DNA of 64,000 bases. Origin: Tupaia tana. Lineage: Eukaryota; Chordata; Mammalia; Scandentia; Tupaiidae. The notes under the pieces were generated by a model. The model worked only from the letters and a program-made list of their open reading frames with translations. It made no database searches and was not told where the DNA came from. This document shows, piece after piece, positions 10,789-21,660 of the stretch (the first letter of the stretch is position 1; each line of letters begins with the position of its first letter). The DNA is taken from the NCBI GenBank assembly GCA_026018925.1, contig JAKSZU010000008.1:58071527-58135526 (forward strand), written 5' to 3'. Made by a program: the position numbers and the translations under genes.

Positions 10789-12390
10789 TTTTTATTTATT
10801 TTTTTTACATTTTCTTTTTTTTTTTTATTACATTTCTTTTTCCAGAAGGAATACCATTCATATCAGTCAATACAGAGACATTAAAATCCCCATCATCATC
10901 ATCCAATAGCTTTTCATTTTTTTCAGATTATTCCAATTATTTTCTTAAACATTCAATCACTATCTATAATTTTTCTTGTAAAAAGACTTTACTCAACATG
11001 AAATACTTCTCAAACCTGTCCAGTTGAGAATACCATACACGTCATCATCAACAGGTAATAAACCATATCTGAATCCCACTAATGTCATGCCTATTTGTTC
11101 TCTTGCTCTCCTTCTCCATACTCTTCTCTTCTCCTGTCCCATTCCACACTGTCTCCCCCCCCCCCCCCCCTTCCTTGATTCCCTACCTCTTACCCTCAGC
11201 CATCTCCCATTCTCCTCCCACCTTGTCTCTGGTATCTAAGTTTGCTTTCTATACTGTTTTTCCCCCACATTTTATTGAATCGCCACTGACCCTAATCAAT
11301 CCAAATACCCTCATAGCAAATACAGATGATACACACATTTCCATGAACACAAGTCTAACTTTACGCATCCTATAAAGTAGCACCTAGCTGTGGCTACATG
11401 TCCTACTACAGTCATTGAGTAGATATATATGTATATTATTATTTTTTTTTCCTGAAACTTCTTTTTTTTTTTTTTTGGTAATTCAATTTACATTCCTTCC
11501 CTCAGCATCATCACAGCATACAAAATGCGATCTCTCATCCAGTATACACTGCATAGTGATTCAATCATGCCCATTACAAAAAAATTTTCCATTACTAGTT
11601 CCTAGAATTATTTCCACCCCTCTTTCTGACCCTCCGTCCCTTCCCACCCTCCTTAACAATAGGGAACATAGATTCTATTCAGGGTTGGATTAAGGGTGGG
11701 TCTCGTGCAGTTCCGCAATTGTAGGTGAGTCGCCATGTAATACAGTTTCATGCAAGCGGTTTTGGTAAGCAGAGATGATTATCTGTTGATGTGGCACAGC
11801 ATCCATCTTGTGACCACCGGGAATGGTGTTGTGGGGATCTGCAGCGTGAGTTATCCTCGGGTATCTGGCTTCCTTAAGAATGGTAGAGGGAACCAGCAGT
11901 TAGCGTAATGGCTATGTCGCTGGACTCCCACGTAGTCGACCGCGGTTCGTGTCCCGGACCCGGTGGCTTAAAACTCACGCCGGGTGCGTGTGCGTACGTG
12001 CCCAAGATCCCGAGAGGAGAATGGAGGAGAAGGGATTGCGGCGTGACCATCCCCCCTGGGGGGTGATTTCTTGCTTTCTGTCTCTAATGTCTCTCTCTGT
12101 CTGTCTGTCAAGCGCACGTGCCCTATAGAGAAAATCTCTCCAAAAAAAAAAAAAAGAATGGTAGAGTAGATCTTGTTTTTCCCTGAGGTAATGCAGGGCT
12201 GGTAACCATCATCTTCTCATTGTCCATAGGTAGAGAAAATCCTCCTATACAATATATTTCTCAATTGGTTTAAGACAGCTAAAGTTTCTTTCTGTTGCTT
12301 ATAGTTGCAAGTTCTTAATCCTTGTCTTCGGCTTCAGTTTGCCGTCTGTGGCCGGCGGCCACGCGGAGGCCTGGGGACCACACGCAGGCC
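10789..12390 (-). mobile_element. Chimeric retrotransposed unit, copy E: unknown 5' half plus half-L1 tail
   Basis: A minus-strand insertion flanked by the perfect 16-bp TSD caataatttgaaattt (10773-10788 and 12391-12406). In sense order it starts with a CpG-rich segment (12390-12335, gggcctgcgtgtggtccc). About 430 bp of sequence that I cannot assign follow (to about 11700, excluding a later SINE). It then joins the doubled half-L1 tail: unit 1 at 11700-11470 and unit 2 at 11420-10789. It has no ORF1 or ORF2. Either an L1-type template-switch chimera or a distinct non-autonomous family; the 5' source is unknown. Confidence 0.75.
11889..12153 (+). mobile_element. tRNA-derived SINE, long form, nested in copy E
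   Basis: A young copy that keeps many CpGs (cgaccgcggttcgtgtcccgg head). The perfect TSD is aagaatggtagag (11876-11888 and 12154-12166). It is nested in copy E and so is younger than it. Confidence 0.95.
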
Positions 12391-12582
12391 CAATAATTTG
12401 AAATTTAAGATGTGTTTTTAAGTCTCAAGTATAAGTTTATTTCAGGTCTTTCCTGTATTTTACCTATTTCCTTAATGAAAAGTAAAACACCAGATACCAT
12501 ATTTATCTTATTTTGTGACTGTGTTAATAAATAACAGGAGACTTCAAAAAGTATGTGGAAAATGAAATTAAAGTACCAGTTT

Positions 12583-12820
12583 AGGGCTAGTGCCATGGCT
12601 TATTGGTTAAAGGAGTCAGATCTCACATGTCCAGCCTTGTGGTTTGAATCCTGGTCCTGTTGGCTTGAAAAGCATTGCTGGGGTCGTGTGTGTGTATCCT
12701 AAATTTTGATAGGATGCAGAAATGGAGAAGGGATGTTCATACTTCATTGCTTCTCCCTATCCTTTTCTCTGTTTCTCTGTCTCTTTATGACAGGCACCCT
12801 ATAGCAATTAAAAAAAAAAA
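12583..12820 (+). mobile_element. Older relative of the tRNA SINE
   Basis: Diverged head (gggctagtgccatggcttattgg), B-box-like gtggtttgaatcctgg, body and terminal caccctatagcaattaaa. This older type ends in a gcaatta motif rather than the CCTCTCC of the younger copies. Confidence 0.75.
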
Positions 12821-12862
12821 GGATAGGTTTATTTTGATGTCCCCCAAAAAAGAAATCCATTA

Positions 12863-12946
12863 TATTGGTTCACTGGAAAAGTCATGACACATTTTTTGCA
12901 TAGAAAAACAGAAAAAATATGTCATGACTTTTCCAATGACCCAATA
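12863..12946. mobile_element. Mariner-type MITE, copy 1
   Basis: An element of about 80 bp between TA dinucleotides with long inverted ends (ttggttcactggaaaagtca on the left against attgggtcattggaaaagtca on the right, read in complement). It has no coding capacity. TA targets and TTGGGT-type ends are typical of mariner elements. Copies 2 and 3 are at 44605 and 58701. Confidence 0.8.
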
Positions 12947-13820
12947 GTTTTTGATGATACGTGTTTTCTATAATCTTTTTGAAGACCCCTCCTACAGTCC
13001 CTTTATGTTAAGTCGGAATTGCTAGCAACTTTACTAGTATTGTCTGTAAACAAAACGGTAATACTAGCCAGAGAATGACAAAAACAAACCAACAACCAAA
13101 ATTACTATCTGTATCTTTAAATTCCTAAGTGTTTTTTGGAAGTTGTTTGACAAAGTTAGGTTGGTTTTAAAATTTAGCTCAGTGACTCAGTTGCAGCTGT
13201 TCCAAATAATTGGTCATGAGCTTTTTATACTATCTGGCTTAAACTCACAGAGTTCAGCTTCCTGCCGTTTTTTTCTTCTCTGTGATCAAGAGTCTGAAGT
13301 ATACATATTTTAAGAGATTATCTAAATTGTTCATATTTAATAATAGTAGAGTATACCTTACACAGAGCAATTTATATATACTTTTTATTTCAGACACTTT
13401 TGATTTGGATAAACAAAAATAATAGGAATTCCAAATAACCATGTATTTTGAAAATCAGAAACACATGCTCATTGAATCTGTTTAGAAAACCCAGGGATTA
13501 TAGAAGAGATACTTGTTTCTCTTAAACATAGCTAATCTAACACTTGGTATTTAACCTGATTATTATGTATTGATCCCTGGTTTATTGCTTCTGTAATGGT
13601 TAAAATTATTTAACTCTTATAATTAGGGTGGAAATCAGGAGGTGTTTAAACAATTACTAATCCTGCTCCATCGAGAGACATTTCCCTTAAAAAACAAAAC
13701 AAAGCAAAACATCACTTTGTTTCTCAGACTGGCTACTACAACAATACAACAACAATAAAAATAAAATGCATGTTCCTATTTATTACATCTTGAGTGGTTA
13801 AATATTTGCTTCTTCTTAAA
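12947..13820. other. Unique AT-rich DNA, nothing recognised
   Basis: No gene, RNA or repeat recognised on either strand. Confidence 0.45.
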
Positions 13821-13934
13821 TTTGCTAGAGGGTGTGTGTGATTGACAGAGAGACATAGAGGGAGGGAGAGGGAAAGGGAGACTGTAGTTATACCACAGCC
13901 CCTTCTTTATTACTCTCTTCTATCAGAATTTTGG

Positions 13935-13988
<54 letters not shown>

Positions 13989-14091
13989 ACCCATACCCAT
14001 AGAGTGTTTCTCAAGCCACCAGGCTGCAATTCGAACTGCATGTTTGACCGCTTGGGTTCTGGCTTCCTTAACTACCAGGCTGTGGGGAACC
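13821..14091 (-). mobile_element. Older tRNA SINE relative with CA expansion
   Basis: An antisense older-type copy: gacagagagacatagaggg terminal part, cagccccttc...atcagaattttgggtg body and gccaccaggctgcaattcga head complement. The gcgtgtgcgtg block of the body has expanded into GC then CA repeats (13936-13986). Confidence 0.75.
13936..13986. repeat. (CG)n(CA)n microsatellite
   Basis: Alternating gcgcgcgc then CA units, grown from the SINE body. Confidence 0.9.
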
Positions 14092-14348
14092 CTGAACTCT
14101 CAGTTTTTCTACTTTCCATGTATATCTTGTCTGTATATATTTATATTTTGTCATGAACATTTGTTGGTTTCCTTCTGCAATCTATTCCTGTTTGTCCTAA
14201 TAGTATCCTAGATCAGTTTAGGTGGTAATTACTCTGGGATGAGATGTAGGGAATGTTCAAGAGCAAAAGTTGTCTGTCTGTTATCCTTTCCTGTGTCCTT
14301 ATACTAATCATTCTTATCTTTTATTAATCTTTCATTTTCTTTTTTTCA

Positions 14349-14578
14349 GTTTTTGCTATAGGTGTGCATGCTCACCAGAGAGAGAAAGAGAGTGAGAAAT
14401 CCCCCCACCTCCCTAGGAAATGACCACGCCACAAATTCTTCTCCATTCTCCTTTTGGGATTTTGGGCACTCATGCACAAATACTCAGCATGATTTTCAAG
14501 TTTCAGGTCTGGAATTTGAATCTCGTAATTGGCCATGTGGGATCCAGAAAACTTAATCTCTATGCTACCTGCTGGCCC
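14349..14578 (-). mobile_element. tRNA-derived SINE, long form, diverged
   Basis: Antisense: tttttgctataggtgtgcatgctc terminal part, gaaatccccccacc, ttctccattctccttttggg, and a head complement ending ctacctgctggccc. Confidence 0.85.
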
Positions 14579-14984
14579 TTTCCCGCCTAGTTCTTACTCA
14601 AGTTCTTTTACTCACTTTCTTTTTCACTCACACACATACCCCTTCATTAAGATATAATCCATATATAAAGTGTATAATTCAGTACTTTTTAGTATATTCT
14701 CAGAGTTGTGCAACTGTAACCACAGTCTGATTTTTGGAACATTTTTGTTTGCCCAAGAATAAACCTTGTACCCTTTAGCACTTAACTCCTCTATTCCTCC
14801 TTCCCTCATCCTATGCACTTACTAGTCTATACTTTCTAGATTTGTCTGTTTTGGATATCTCATCCAGAGTTGCAATTGGCTTCCTTCACTTAGCATAATA
14901 TGTTCTGGTCACCCATGTTCTAACATGTATCATTCCTTTTTTTTTTTTAACTGCAGTAAAATACATATAAAATTTTATCATTTT

Positions 14985-15072
14985 GGGGTTAGCAGGTGAT
15001 GTAGTGGTTAAGGCACTAAACTCCTACAAGATTGACCACGGTTCTAGTACTGGTGGCTAGTTCTGGTCCTGG
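14985..15072 (+). mobile_element. tRNA-derived SINE, 3'-truncated
   Basis: Only the head remains (ggggttagcaggtgatgtagtggttaag to ctagtactggtggct). It then passes straight into L1M sequence with no A-tail. Confidence 0.75.
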
Positions 15073-15660
15073 CCCCATCAAACAGTCATGCACTCCCCAT
15101 TATCTGTTCTTCTTAGCTATTAATCTGGCAACTACCAATCTGCTTTCTGTCTCAATGGACTTATCTATTCTGGGTATTTCATGTAAATCATATAATATGT
15201 ATTCTTCTGTGTTTGTCTTTTTCCCAATACAATGGTGTTTTCAAGATTCATCCATGTCACAGCCTGTGTAGTATATTTTTTTTCTTTCCTTTTATGGCCA
15301 ATTAATATTCCATGTTTGGATATGCTATATTCAGTTTATCCATTCGTCAGTTGATGGACATTTGAGTTGTTGCCACTTCCTAGCTGTTATGAATTATTCT
15401 GGTATGGACATTTGTATACAAGTTTTTGTGTGGATATATGTTTCCATATTTCTTGGATATATACCTGGGAGTGGAATCACTGAGTCATATGCTAACTCTA
15501 GGTTTAACTTTTTGATGAACTGTTGAACTTTACTAAAGGGGCTGTACCATTTTACATTCCCACCAGCAAGGTATGAGGGCTTCAATTCTCCGCATCTTTC
15601 TCAACACTTGTATTGTCAGTCTTGATTATTTCTATCTTAGTGGGTATAAAGTGGTATCTC

Positions 15661-15663
<3 letters not shown>

Positions 15664-15697
<34 letters not shown>
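15664..15697. repeat. (TG)n microsatellite
   Basis: A TG run at the junction between the TSD (tcattgtg) and the SINE tail. Confidence 0.9.
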
Positions 15698-15699
<2 letters not shown>

Positions 15700-15950
15700 C
15701 TTTTTTTAGAGAGGTTTTTGCTATAGGGCGCATGTGCTTGCCAGAAAGACAGAGAGAGACAGAGAGCGAGAAATCACCCCCCAGGGAGGATGGTCATGCC
15801 TCAATCCCTTCTCCTCCATTCTCCTCTTAGGATCTTGGGCACGCACGCACACGCACCTGGTGTGAGTTTAAGCCACCGGGTCCAGGACTTGAACCATGGT
15901 AGACTACATGGGAGTCCAGCAACATAGCCATTATGTTAACTGCTGGTCCC
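15698..15950 (-). mobile_element. tRNA-derived SINE, long form
   Basis: Antisense: tttttgctatagggcgcatg to gttaactgctggtccc. tcattgtg is seen on both sides (about 15658 and 15951), so this looks like a TSD whose left copy has grown into TG repeats. Confidence 0.9.
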
Positions 15951-16070
15951 TCATTGTGGTTTTGACTTACATTTCCCTACTGGCTAATGAATTTGAGCAC
16001 TTTCTTATGTGCTTATTGGCAATTTTTACATTTCCTTTGAGGAAATGTATTTAGATCTCTCACAGTTTTA

Positions 16071-16071
<1 letters not shown>

Positions 16072-16104
<33 letters not shown>
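16072..16104. repeat. (ATT)n microsatellite
   Basis: About 11 ATT units at the point where the old L1M ends. Confidence 0.9.
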
Positions 16105-16203
16105 TTACCTGTTAGATACCTCTTTTTTCTCTTGTAATTTATATAATTATATATAAATACATATAATAATTATACATCTTTGTAGGGCACAGAATGGTCT
16201 TTT

Positions 16204-16461
16204 GTTTGGGAGAGGTTTTTGCTATAGGGCACGTGCGCTCGACAGACAGAGAGAGACAGAGAGACAGAAAGCGAGAAATCACCCCCCAGGTGGGATGGCC
16301 ACGCTGCAATCCAATCCCTTCTCCTTCATTCTCCTCTTGGGATCTTGGGCACGCACGCACACGCGCCTGGCGTGAGTTTTAAGCCACCGGGTCCGGGACG
16401 CGAACCACGGTCGACTACGTGGGAGTCCAGTGACATAGCCATTACGCTAACTGCTGGTCCC
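16204..16461 (-). mobile_element. tRNA-derived SINE, long form
   Basis: Antisense copy with CpGs retained (cgaaccacggtcgactacg). The TSD is cagaatggtcttt (16190-16202) and cagaatagtcttt (16462-16474). Confidence 0.92.
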
Positions 16462-16474
16462 CAGAATAGTCTTT

Positions 16475-16842
16475 AAAAGCATATGTACAGTGTATAAAAA
16501 AATCAAGGATATTATATTGTTTTGTGAACATTGAAAACCTACTCCACTGGTTATTCTGAAAATATGTGCTGAATTGTCTATCATTTTATTTACTGGGAAA
16601 TACAGTTCTAAAGAAAAAAACAAACTGATTAAAAATCAGAACACAAAATGTCTTATAAATTAATGAGAGTAATTTTTTAGAACAAAGATAATCTTAACAT
16701 AGCCAATGAAAGAATTTGTAATTTTCATGTAGAAGATGTGGGAGATAAGAGTTTATATTCTGAAAAGATCTGTGATATCATTGGTCCAGCTAGAGATAGG
16801 TAAAATTGTACATAACAATAGCTCACTAGAAAGAATAGAAAA
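16475..16842. other. Unique AT-rich DNA, nothing recognised
   Basis: No gene or repeat recognised. Confidence 0.4.
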
Positions 16843-16854
16843 AGAATAGTTGCA

Positions 16855-17117
16855 GGACCAGTAGTTAGCGTAATGGCTATTTCGCTGGACTCCTATGTAG
16901 TCAACCACGGTTCAACTCCTGGACCTGGCGGCTTAAACTTACGCCAGGCGCGTGTGCGTGCGTGCCCAAGATCCCCAGAGGAGAATGGAGGAGAAGGGAT
17001 TGTAGCATGGCCATCCCCCTGGAGGGTGATTTCTTGCTTTCTGTCTCTCTGTCTCTTTGTCTTTCTGGCAAGAGCACGCGCTCTATAGCAAAAAACTTCT
17101 CCAAAAAAAGAAAAAAG
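16855..17117 (+). mobile_element. tRNA-derived SINE, long form
   Basis: Sense copy with head ggaccagtagttagcgtaatgg. The perfect 12-bp TSD is agaatagttgca (16843-16854 and 17118-17129). Confidence 0.93.
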
Positions 17118-17269
17118 AGAATAGTTGCACTCATTCACTGTTCTTCTTTTTCTTTATCTTATTATATTTCAAGTTCTTTTATATATTCAGTCACATCATT
17201 AGTTTGCATAGTGAAGATTCCAACATATTTACATTTCTCCCCAGATTATACCCCATTTCTTTGTCCCAT

Positions 17270-20200
17270 TAATACTTTGCCTCTCCATTTTTCTTCTTAA
17301 TGTCCTTCCTCAGACTCTATTCCTTCACCCATGCTCTTCCCACACTATATCTGGTATTCACAACCATTTACTGTTTCTATATCCTTTAGTCATTCAGTTT
17401 TGGTCATAGAGTGCAGACACTTGGTATATATTAAGTGGGTACATACAATGTCTCTCCTTCATTGCTCAGTTTGCTTCACTCAGCAGTAAATCTTCCATAT
17501 TCATCCACTTTCTGTTAAAAACCAGGGTCTTGTTTTTTATGGCTGAGTAGTATTCCATAGAGTATATGTGCCACAGTTTTTCAATCTGTTCATCTGTTCA
17601 TGGTCATTTGGGTTGGTTCCATGTCTTAGCAATTGTGAATTATGCCGCAATAAATATTGATGTGCAAGTGCTTTTCTGATTAAGAATTCTTCTGTCCTTT
17701 GGGTGTATACCAAGGAGTGGGATTGTTGGGTCATATGGAAGTTCTATTTGTAGATTTTTGAAGAATCTCCAAATTGTTCTCCACAGTGGCTGGACCAATT
17801 TATAGTCTCACCAGCAGTTTAAGAGAGTTCCCCCTTCACCACACCCCACCAGCACTTATAATTTTTTTTTTTTTTTTTTTTTAATCTTAATCATTCTGAC
17901 TGGGGTTAGGTGGTATCTCTTTGTTTTGATCTGCATTTCCCTTACAATGAGGGATGTTGAGCATTTTTTTTTCTTATGCCTTTTGGCTATTAATACATCA
18001 TCCTTAAAGAGTTTTTTTTTCAACTCATTCTCTCATCTTTTAATAGCGTTGATCATCTTTTTTTGGAACAGCTGCTTGAGTTCCTTGTATATTCTGGTTA
18101 TCAGTTGCTTATCTGACGCATAGTTTACAAAAATATTTCCCCATTCTGAGGGCTGTTGATTCACACTAATTACTGTGTCTTTTGCCATGCAGAAACTTCT
18201 TAGTCTGATGTAATCCCACTTGTCTCTTTTGGGAATAATTGACTGTCCTTTGGGGGTCTTACTTAAGAAGTCTTTCCCTACCTCAATGTCTCCTAGAGTT
18301 TCGCCAGTGTTCTCTAGGAGCAATTTTGTAGTTTGAGGTCTTAGATTTAGATCTTTGATCCACCTTGAGTTGATTTTTGTCAATGGTGATAGGTAGGGGT
18401 TCAGATTCATCTTTCTGCAGGTGGATATCCAGTTTTTCCAGCACCATTTGCTGAAGAAAATTTCCTTTTCCCAGTGGATTTACTGGTACCTTTTGTCAAA
18501 AATCCGTTGGCTATATGTTTGGGAGTTTATTTCTGGGGTCTCTATTCTGTTCCGTTGGTCTACCTGTCTGTTTTTGTGCCAGGACCATGCTGTTTTGATT
18601 ACCGAAGCTTTGTAGTACATTTTTGGGTCAGGGAGTGATATGCCGCCCACTCCACTCTTCTTGTGCAGGATTGCTTTGGCAATAAGAGGTCTTTTATGAT
18701 TCCAGAAAAATTGTATGATCGTCTTTTCTAGATCTGTGAAGAATGTGTCTGGTGCTTTGATTGGAATTGCATTAAATATGTAGATTAATTTGGGTAGAAT
18801 TGCCATTTTGATTATATTAATTCTTACAATCCAGGAACATGGGATATCCTTCCACCTTTTTGTGTTATTTTCAATTTCTATTTTTAACTTGTCATTGTTT
18901 TCTTTGTGGAGGTCTTTAACTTCTTTGGTTAGATTTATTCCTAGGTATCTTATACTTTTTGTGGCTATGGTAAATGGAATTACTTTTTTCAGTTCTATCT
19001 CAGTCTGCCTGCTTTTTGTACATAGAAATGCTATAGATTTCTGTATGTTGATTTTGTATCCTGCAACTTTACTGTATTCATGTATTACTTACAGAAATTT
19101 TTTCATGGATACCATTGGGTCTTCTATGTATACAGTCATGTCATCTGCAAATAGAGTGTCACCTCTTCTTTTCCTATTAGAATGCTTTTTATGCTTTTCT
19201 CTTTTCTGATTGCATTGGCTAGGACTTCCAGTACCATATTGAAAAGGAGTGGAGAAACTGGACATCCTTGTCTTGTACCAGTTTTTAGTGGAAAAGCTTT
19301 CAGCTTTTCTCCACTCACAATGATGTTTGCTTTGGTTTTTTTTATAGATAGTTTTTTTAAAAAAATATTTTATTTAACTTTATTTATTATTATTATTATT
19401 ATTTTCCAGTTTGATCAGACAGAGAGAGAGAGAGAGAAAGTGAGAAAGCAAGCCGCCAGGTCCAGGATTTGAACTGTGGTCAGCCATGTGGGAGTCCAGT
19501 GTCTTTAACCACCATACTACTTGCTGGCCCCCATAGATAGCTTTTATTGTGTTGAGAAATGACCCTTCTCTGCCGATATTGCTGAGAGTCTTGATCATGA
19601 AGGGATGTTGTATCTTATCAAATGCTTTTTCTGCATTAATTGATATGATTATATGGATTTTGTCTTTCTTCCATTAATATGGTGTGTTACATTTATGGTT
19701 TTGCGTATGTTGAACTACCCTTGCATCCGTGGAATAATGCCTACCTGATTGTGATGTATAATCTTTTTTATAAGTTTTTGGATACAATTTGCTAGTATCT
19801 TGTTGAGAATCTTTGCATCTATATTCATCAGAGATATTGGTCTATAGTTTTCCTTTCTTGTCCTGTCCTTATGTGTTTTAAGGATAAGGGCGAGGGTGGC
19901 TTCATAGAATGAATTAGGGAGGGGTTCACCCTTTTGGATCTTTAGAAATAACTTGAGCAGAATGGGGGTTAACTCTTCTTTGAAAGTTTTGTAGAATTCA
20001 GAGGTGAGGCCATCAGGACCAGGGCTTTCTTTGTTGGGAGGTTATTTATTATTGATTCAATCTCCTGGTTTTTTATGGGCCTATTCAGACTTTCTATATC
20101 CTCCTGGCTTAATCTTGGTAGATTATATGTGTCCAGGAATTTGTCCATCTCATCCGGATTGTTTTGTTTCTTGGCATATAGTTGTTCATAGTAATCTCGA

Positions 20201-21446
20201 ATGATGTTTTGTATTTCTACTATGTCTGTTGTTATATTGCCTGCTTCATTGCAGATTTGATTTACCTGGTTCCTTTCTTCTTCTTAATAAGTCTCGCTAG
20301 TGGTGTATCAATTTTGTTTATCTTTTCAAAGAACCAACTTTTACTTTCATTTATTTTCTGTATAGTTTGTTCATTTTCTATTTCACTTATTTCTTCTTAT
20401 ATCTTTATTTCCTTCCTCCTGAAGTTTTTTTGGATTTTTTTGCTGTTGCTTTTCCAATTCTCTGAGGCACGATGTTAGGTGATCCATTTGCTGTCTTTTC
20501 ATCTTCTTTTTATGGGCATTAATTGCTATGAATTTCCCTCTTATGACTGCTTTAGCAATGTCTCAGTGATTATGGAAACTCGTGTTATTGTCATTGACTT
20601 CCATGAATCTTTTAATTTCAGTATTTATTTCTTCAGTAGTTGTGGAGTCATTTAGGAGTAGGTTATTTAGTTTCCATGTATTTGAATATTTTTGAGGATT
20701 TCTCTTGAACTTAAACTCAAGTTTAATTCTATCATGGTCTGAGAAGATACTGGATATAGTTTCTATGCCTTTATATCTGTCGAGGCTTGTCTTGTGCCCT
20801 GTCATGTGCTTAGTCTTCGAAAAGGTTCCATGTGGGAGTGAGAAAAAAAGGGTATCTCGTGGTTTTTGGATAGAAAGTTCTCTAGATGTCTGTTAAGTCC
20901 ATTTGATTTTTGGTATCATTTAGATCCTTTCTTTCTTTACCTATTTTGTCTAGATGATATGTTCAGAGGGGATAGTGGGGTGTTGAGGTCTCCAATAATT
21001 AGTGTGTTTCAGTTTTTCTCCCCTTTTAGATCTAACAGTCTTTCCTTCACATATTTGGGTGCTCCTATGTTAGGTGCATAGATATTTATAAGCATTATAT
21101 CTTCTTGATTGATTGATCCTTTTACTACAGTATAGTTCCCTTCTTTGTCTCTTCAAAAAGTTTTTGTTTTAAAGGCTATTTTGTGACAAAGTAGTATCGT
21201 GACTCCAGCTCTTTTTTGGTTCCCATTTGCATGGAAAACCTTTTTCCAACCCTTCATTTTCAGTCTATGTATGTTTTTATCCATGAGGTGGGTTTCCTGT
21301 AGGTAACAGATTGAGGATTTCTGTTTTTTTGTTTTTTTTTTTAATCCATTCAGCCAGTCTGTGTCTCCTGATTCGATAATTTAACCATTAACATTCAATG
21401 TTATTATCGATGTTACTGGACCTGTCCCGATGTTTAAGTTGGCCAT
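17270..21446 (-). pseudogene. LINE-1 ORF2 (EN-RT) pseudogene
   Basis: ORF2p nicks the target (N-terminal APE-type endonuclease) and primes reverse transcription there. The start is the ATG at 21446, 44 bases after the ORF1 stop. Visible blocks, N to C: the EN domain (about 21420-20560, with HKTSLDRYKGIETISSIFSD), then RT with [15 protein letters not shown] (near 19290-19230). The catalytic FADD-coding sequence ctatttgcagatgacatg lies near 19155-19138 but is out of frame with the upstream RT block. Further on are [20 protein letters not shown] (18710-18650) and the C-terminal IYSMEYYSAIKN-type block (about 17550). Stops and frameshifts, and a nested SINE, inactivate it. The 3' limit is approximate. 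Confidence 0.82.
19356..19532 (-). mobile_element. tRNA-derived SINE, short form, nested in L1 ORF2
   Basis: Antisense: (att)n-rich tail, ccagtttgatcagacagagag, then the head complement caagccgccaggtccagga to actacttgctggccc. TSD-like atagatagtttt (19344) and atagatagctttt (19533). The central body is absent, as in other short-form copies. Confidence 0.88.
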
Positions 21447-21490
21447 TGTCTTGGTTGCCTTTTCTTCTTTTATTTCTGGCTGTTCATTCT

Positions 21491-21660
21491 TTAGTTTTCC
21501 TGGAACAGTACTCTCTCCAGCGTTTCTTGAAGAGCTGGTCTGGTGTTGGCAAATTCTTTCAGGTTTTGTTTGAGATTTTAATATTTTTTTCCCATATGAA
21601 GAATAATCTTGCAGGATATAATAATCTTGGTTGAAATTGTCTCTCTTAACACTTTTTATA
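21491..21660 (-). pseudogene. LINE-1 ORF1 3' remnant
   Basis: Only the last 55 or so codons of ORF1 remain: sense sequence from the fkVLREkqFQPRILYP-like block to the stop TAA at 21493-21491. Upstream of 21660 the sequence passes directly to the 5' UTR, so about 800 bp of ORF1 are missing. I infer an internal deletion before or at integration. Confidence 0.7.

Larger units (their letters stand above)
14600..16072 (-). mobile_element. Old L1M 3' region, interrupted by SINEs
   Basis: Antisense L1M ORF2 3' end/3' UTR: cattaagatataatccatat, agagttgtgcaactgtaacc, tatccattcgtcagttgatg, attttacattcccaccagca and others. Two SINEs interrupt it (14985-15072 and 15698-15950). The next expected block (gggttgtgtattttacttt...tcccttatcagac) may be the piece at 22209-22315, beyond the younger L1. 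Confidence 0.85.
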
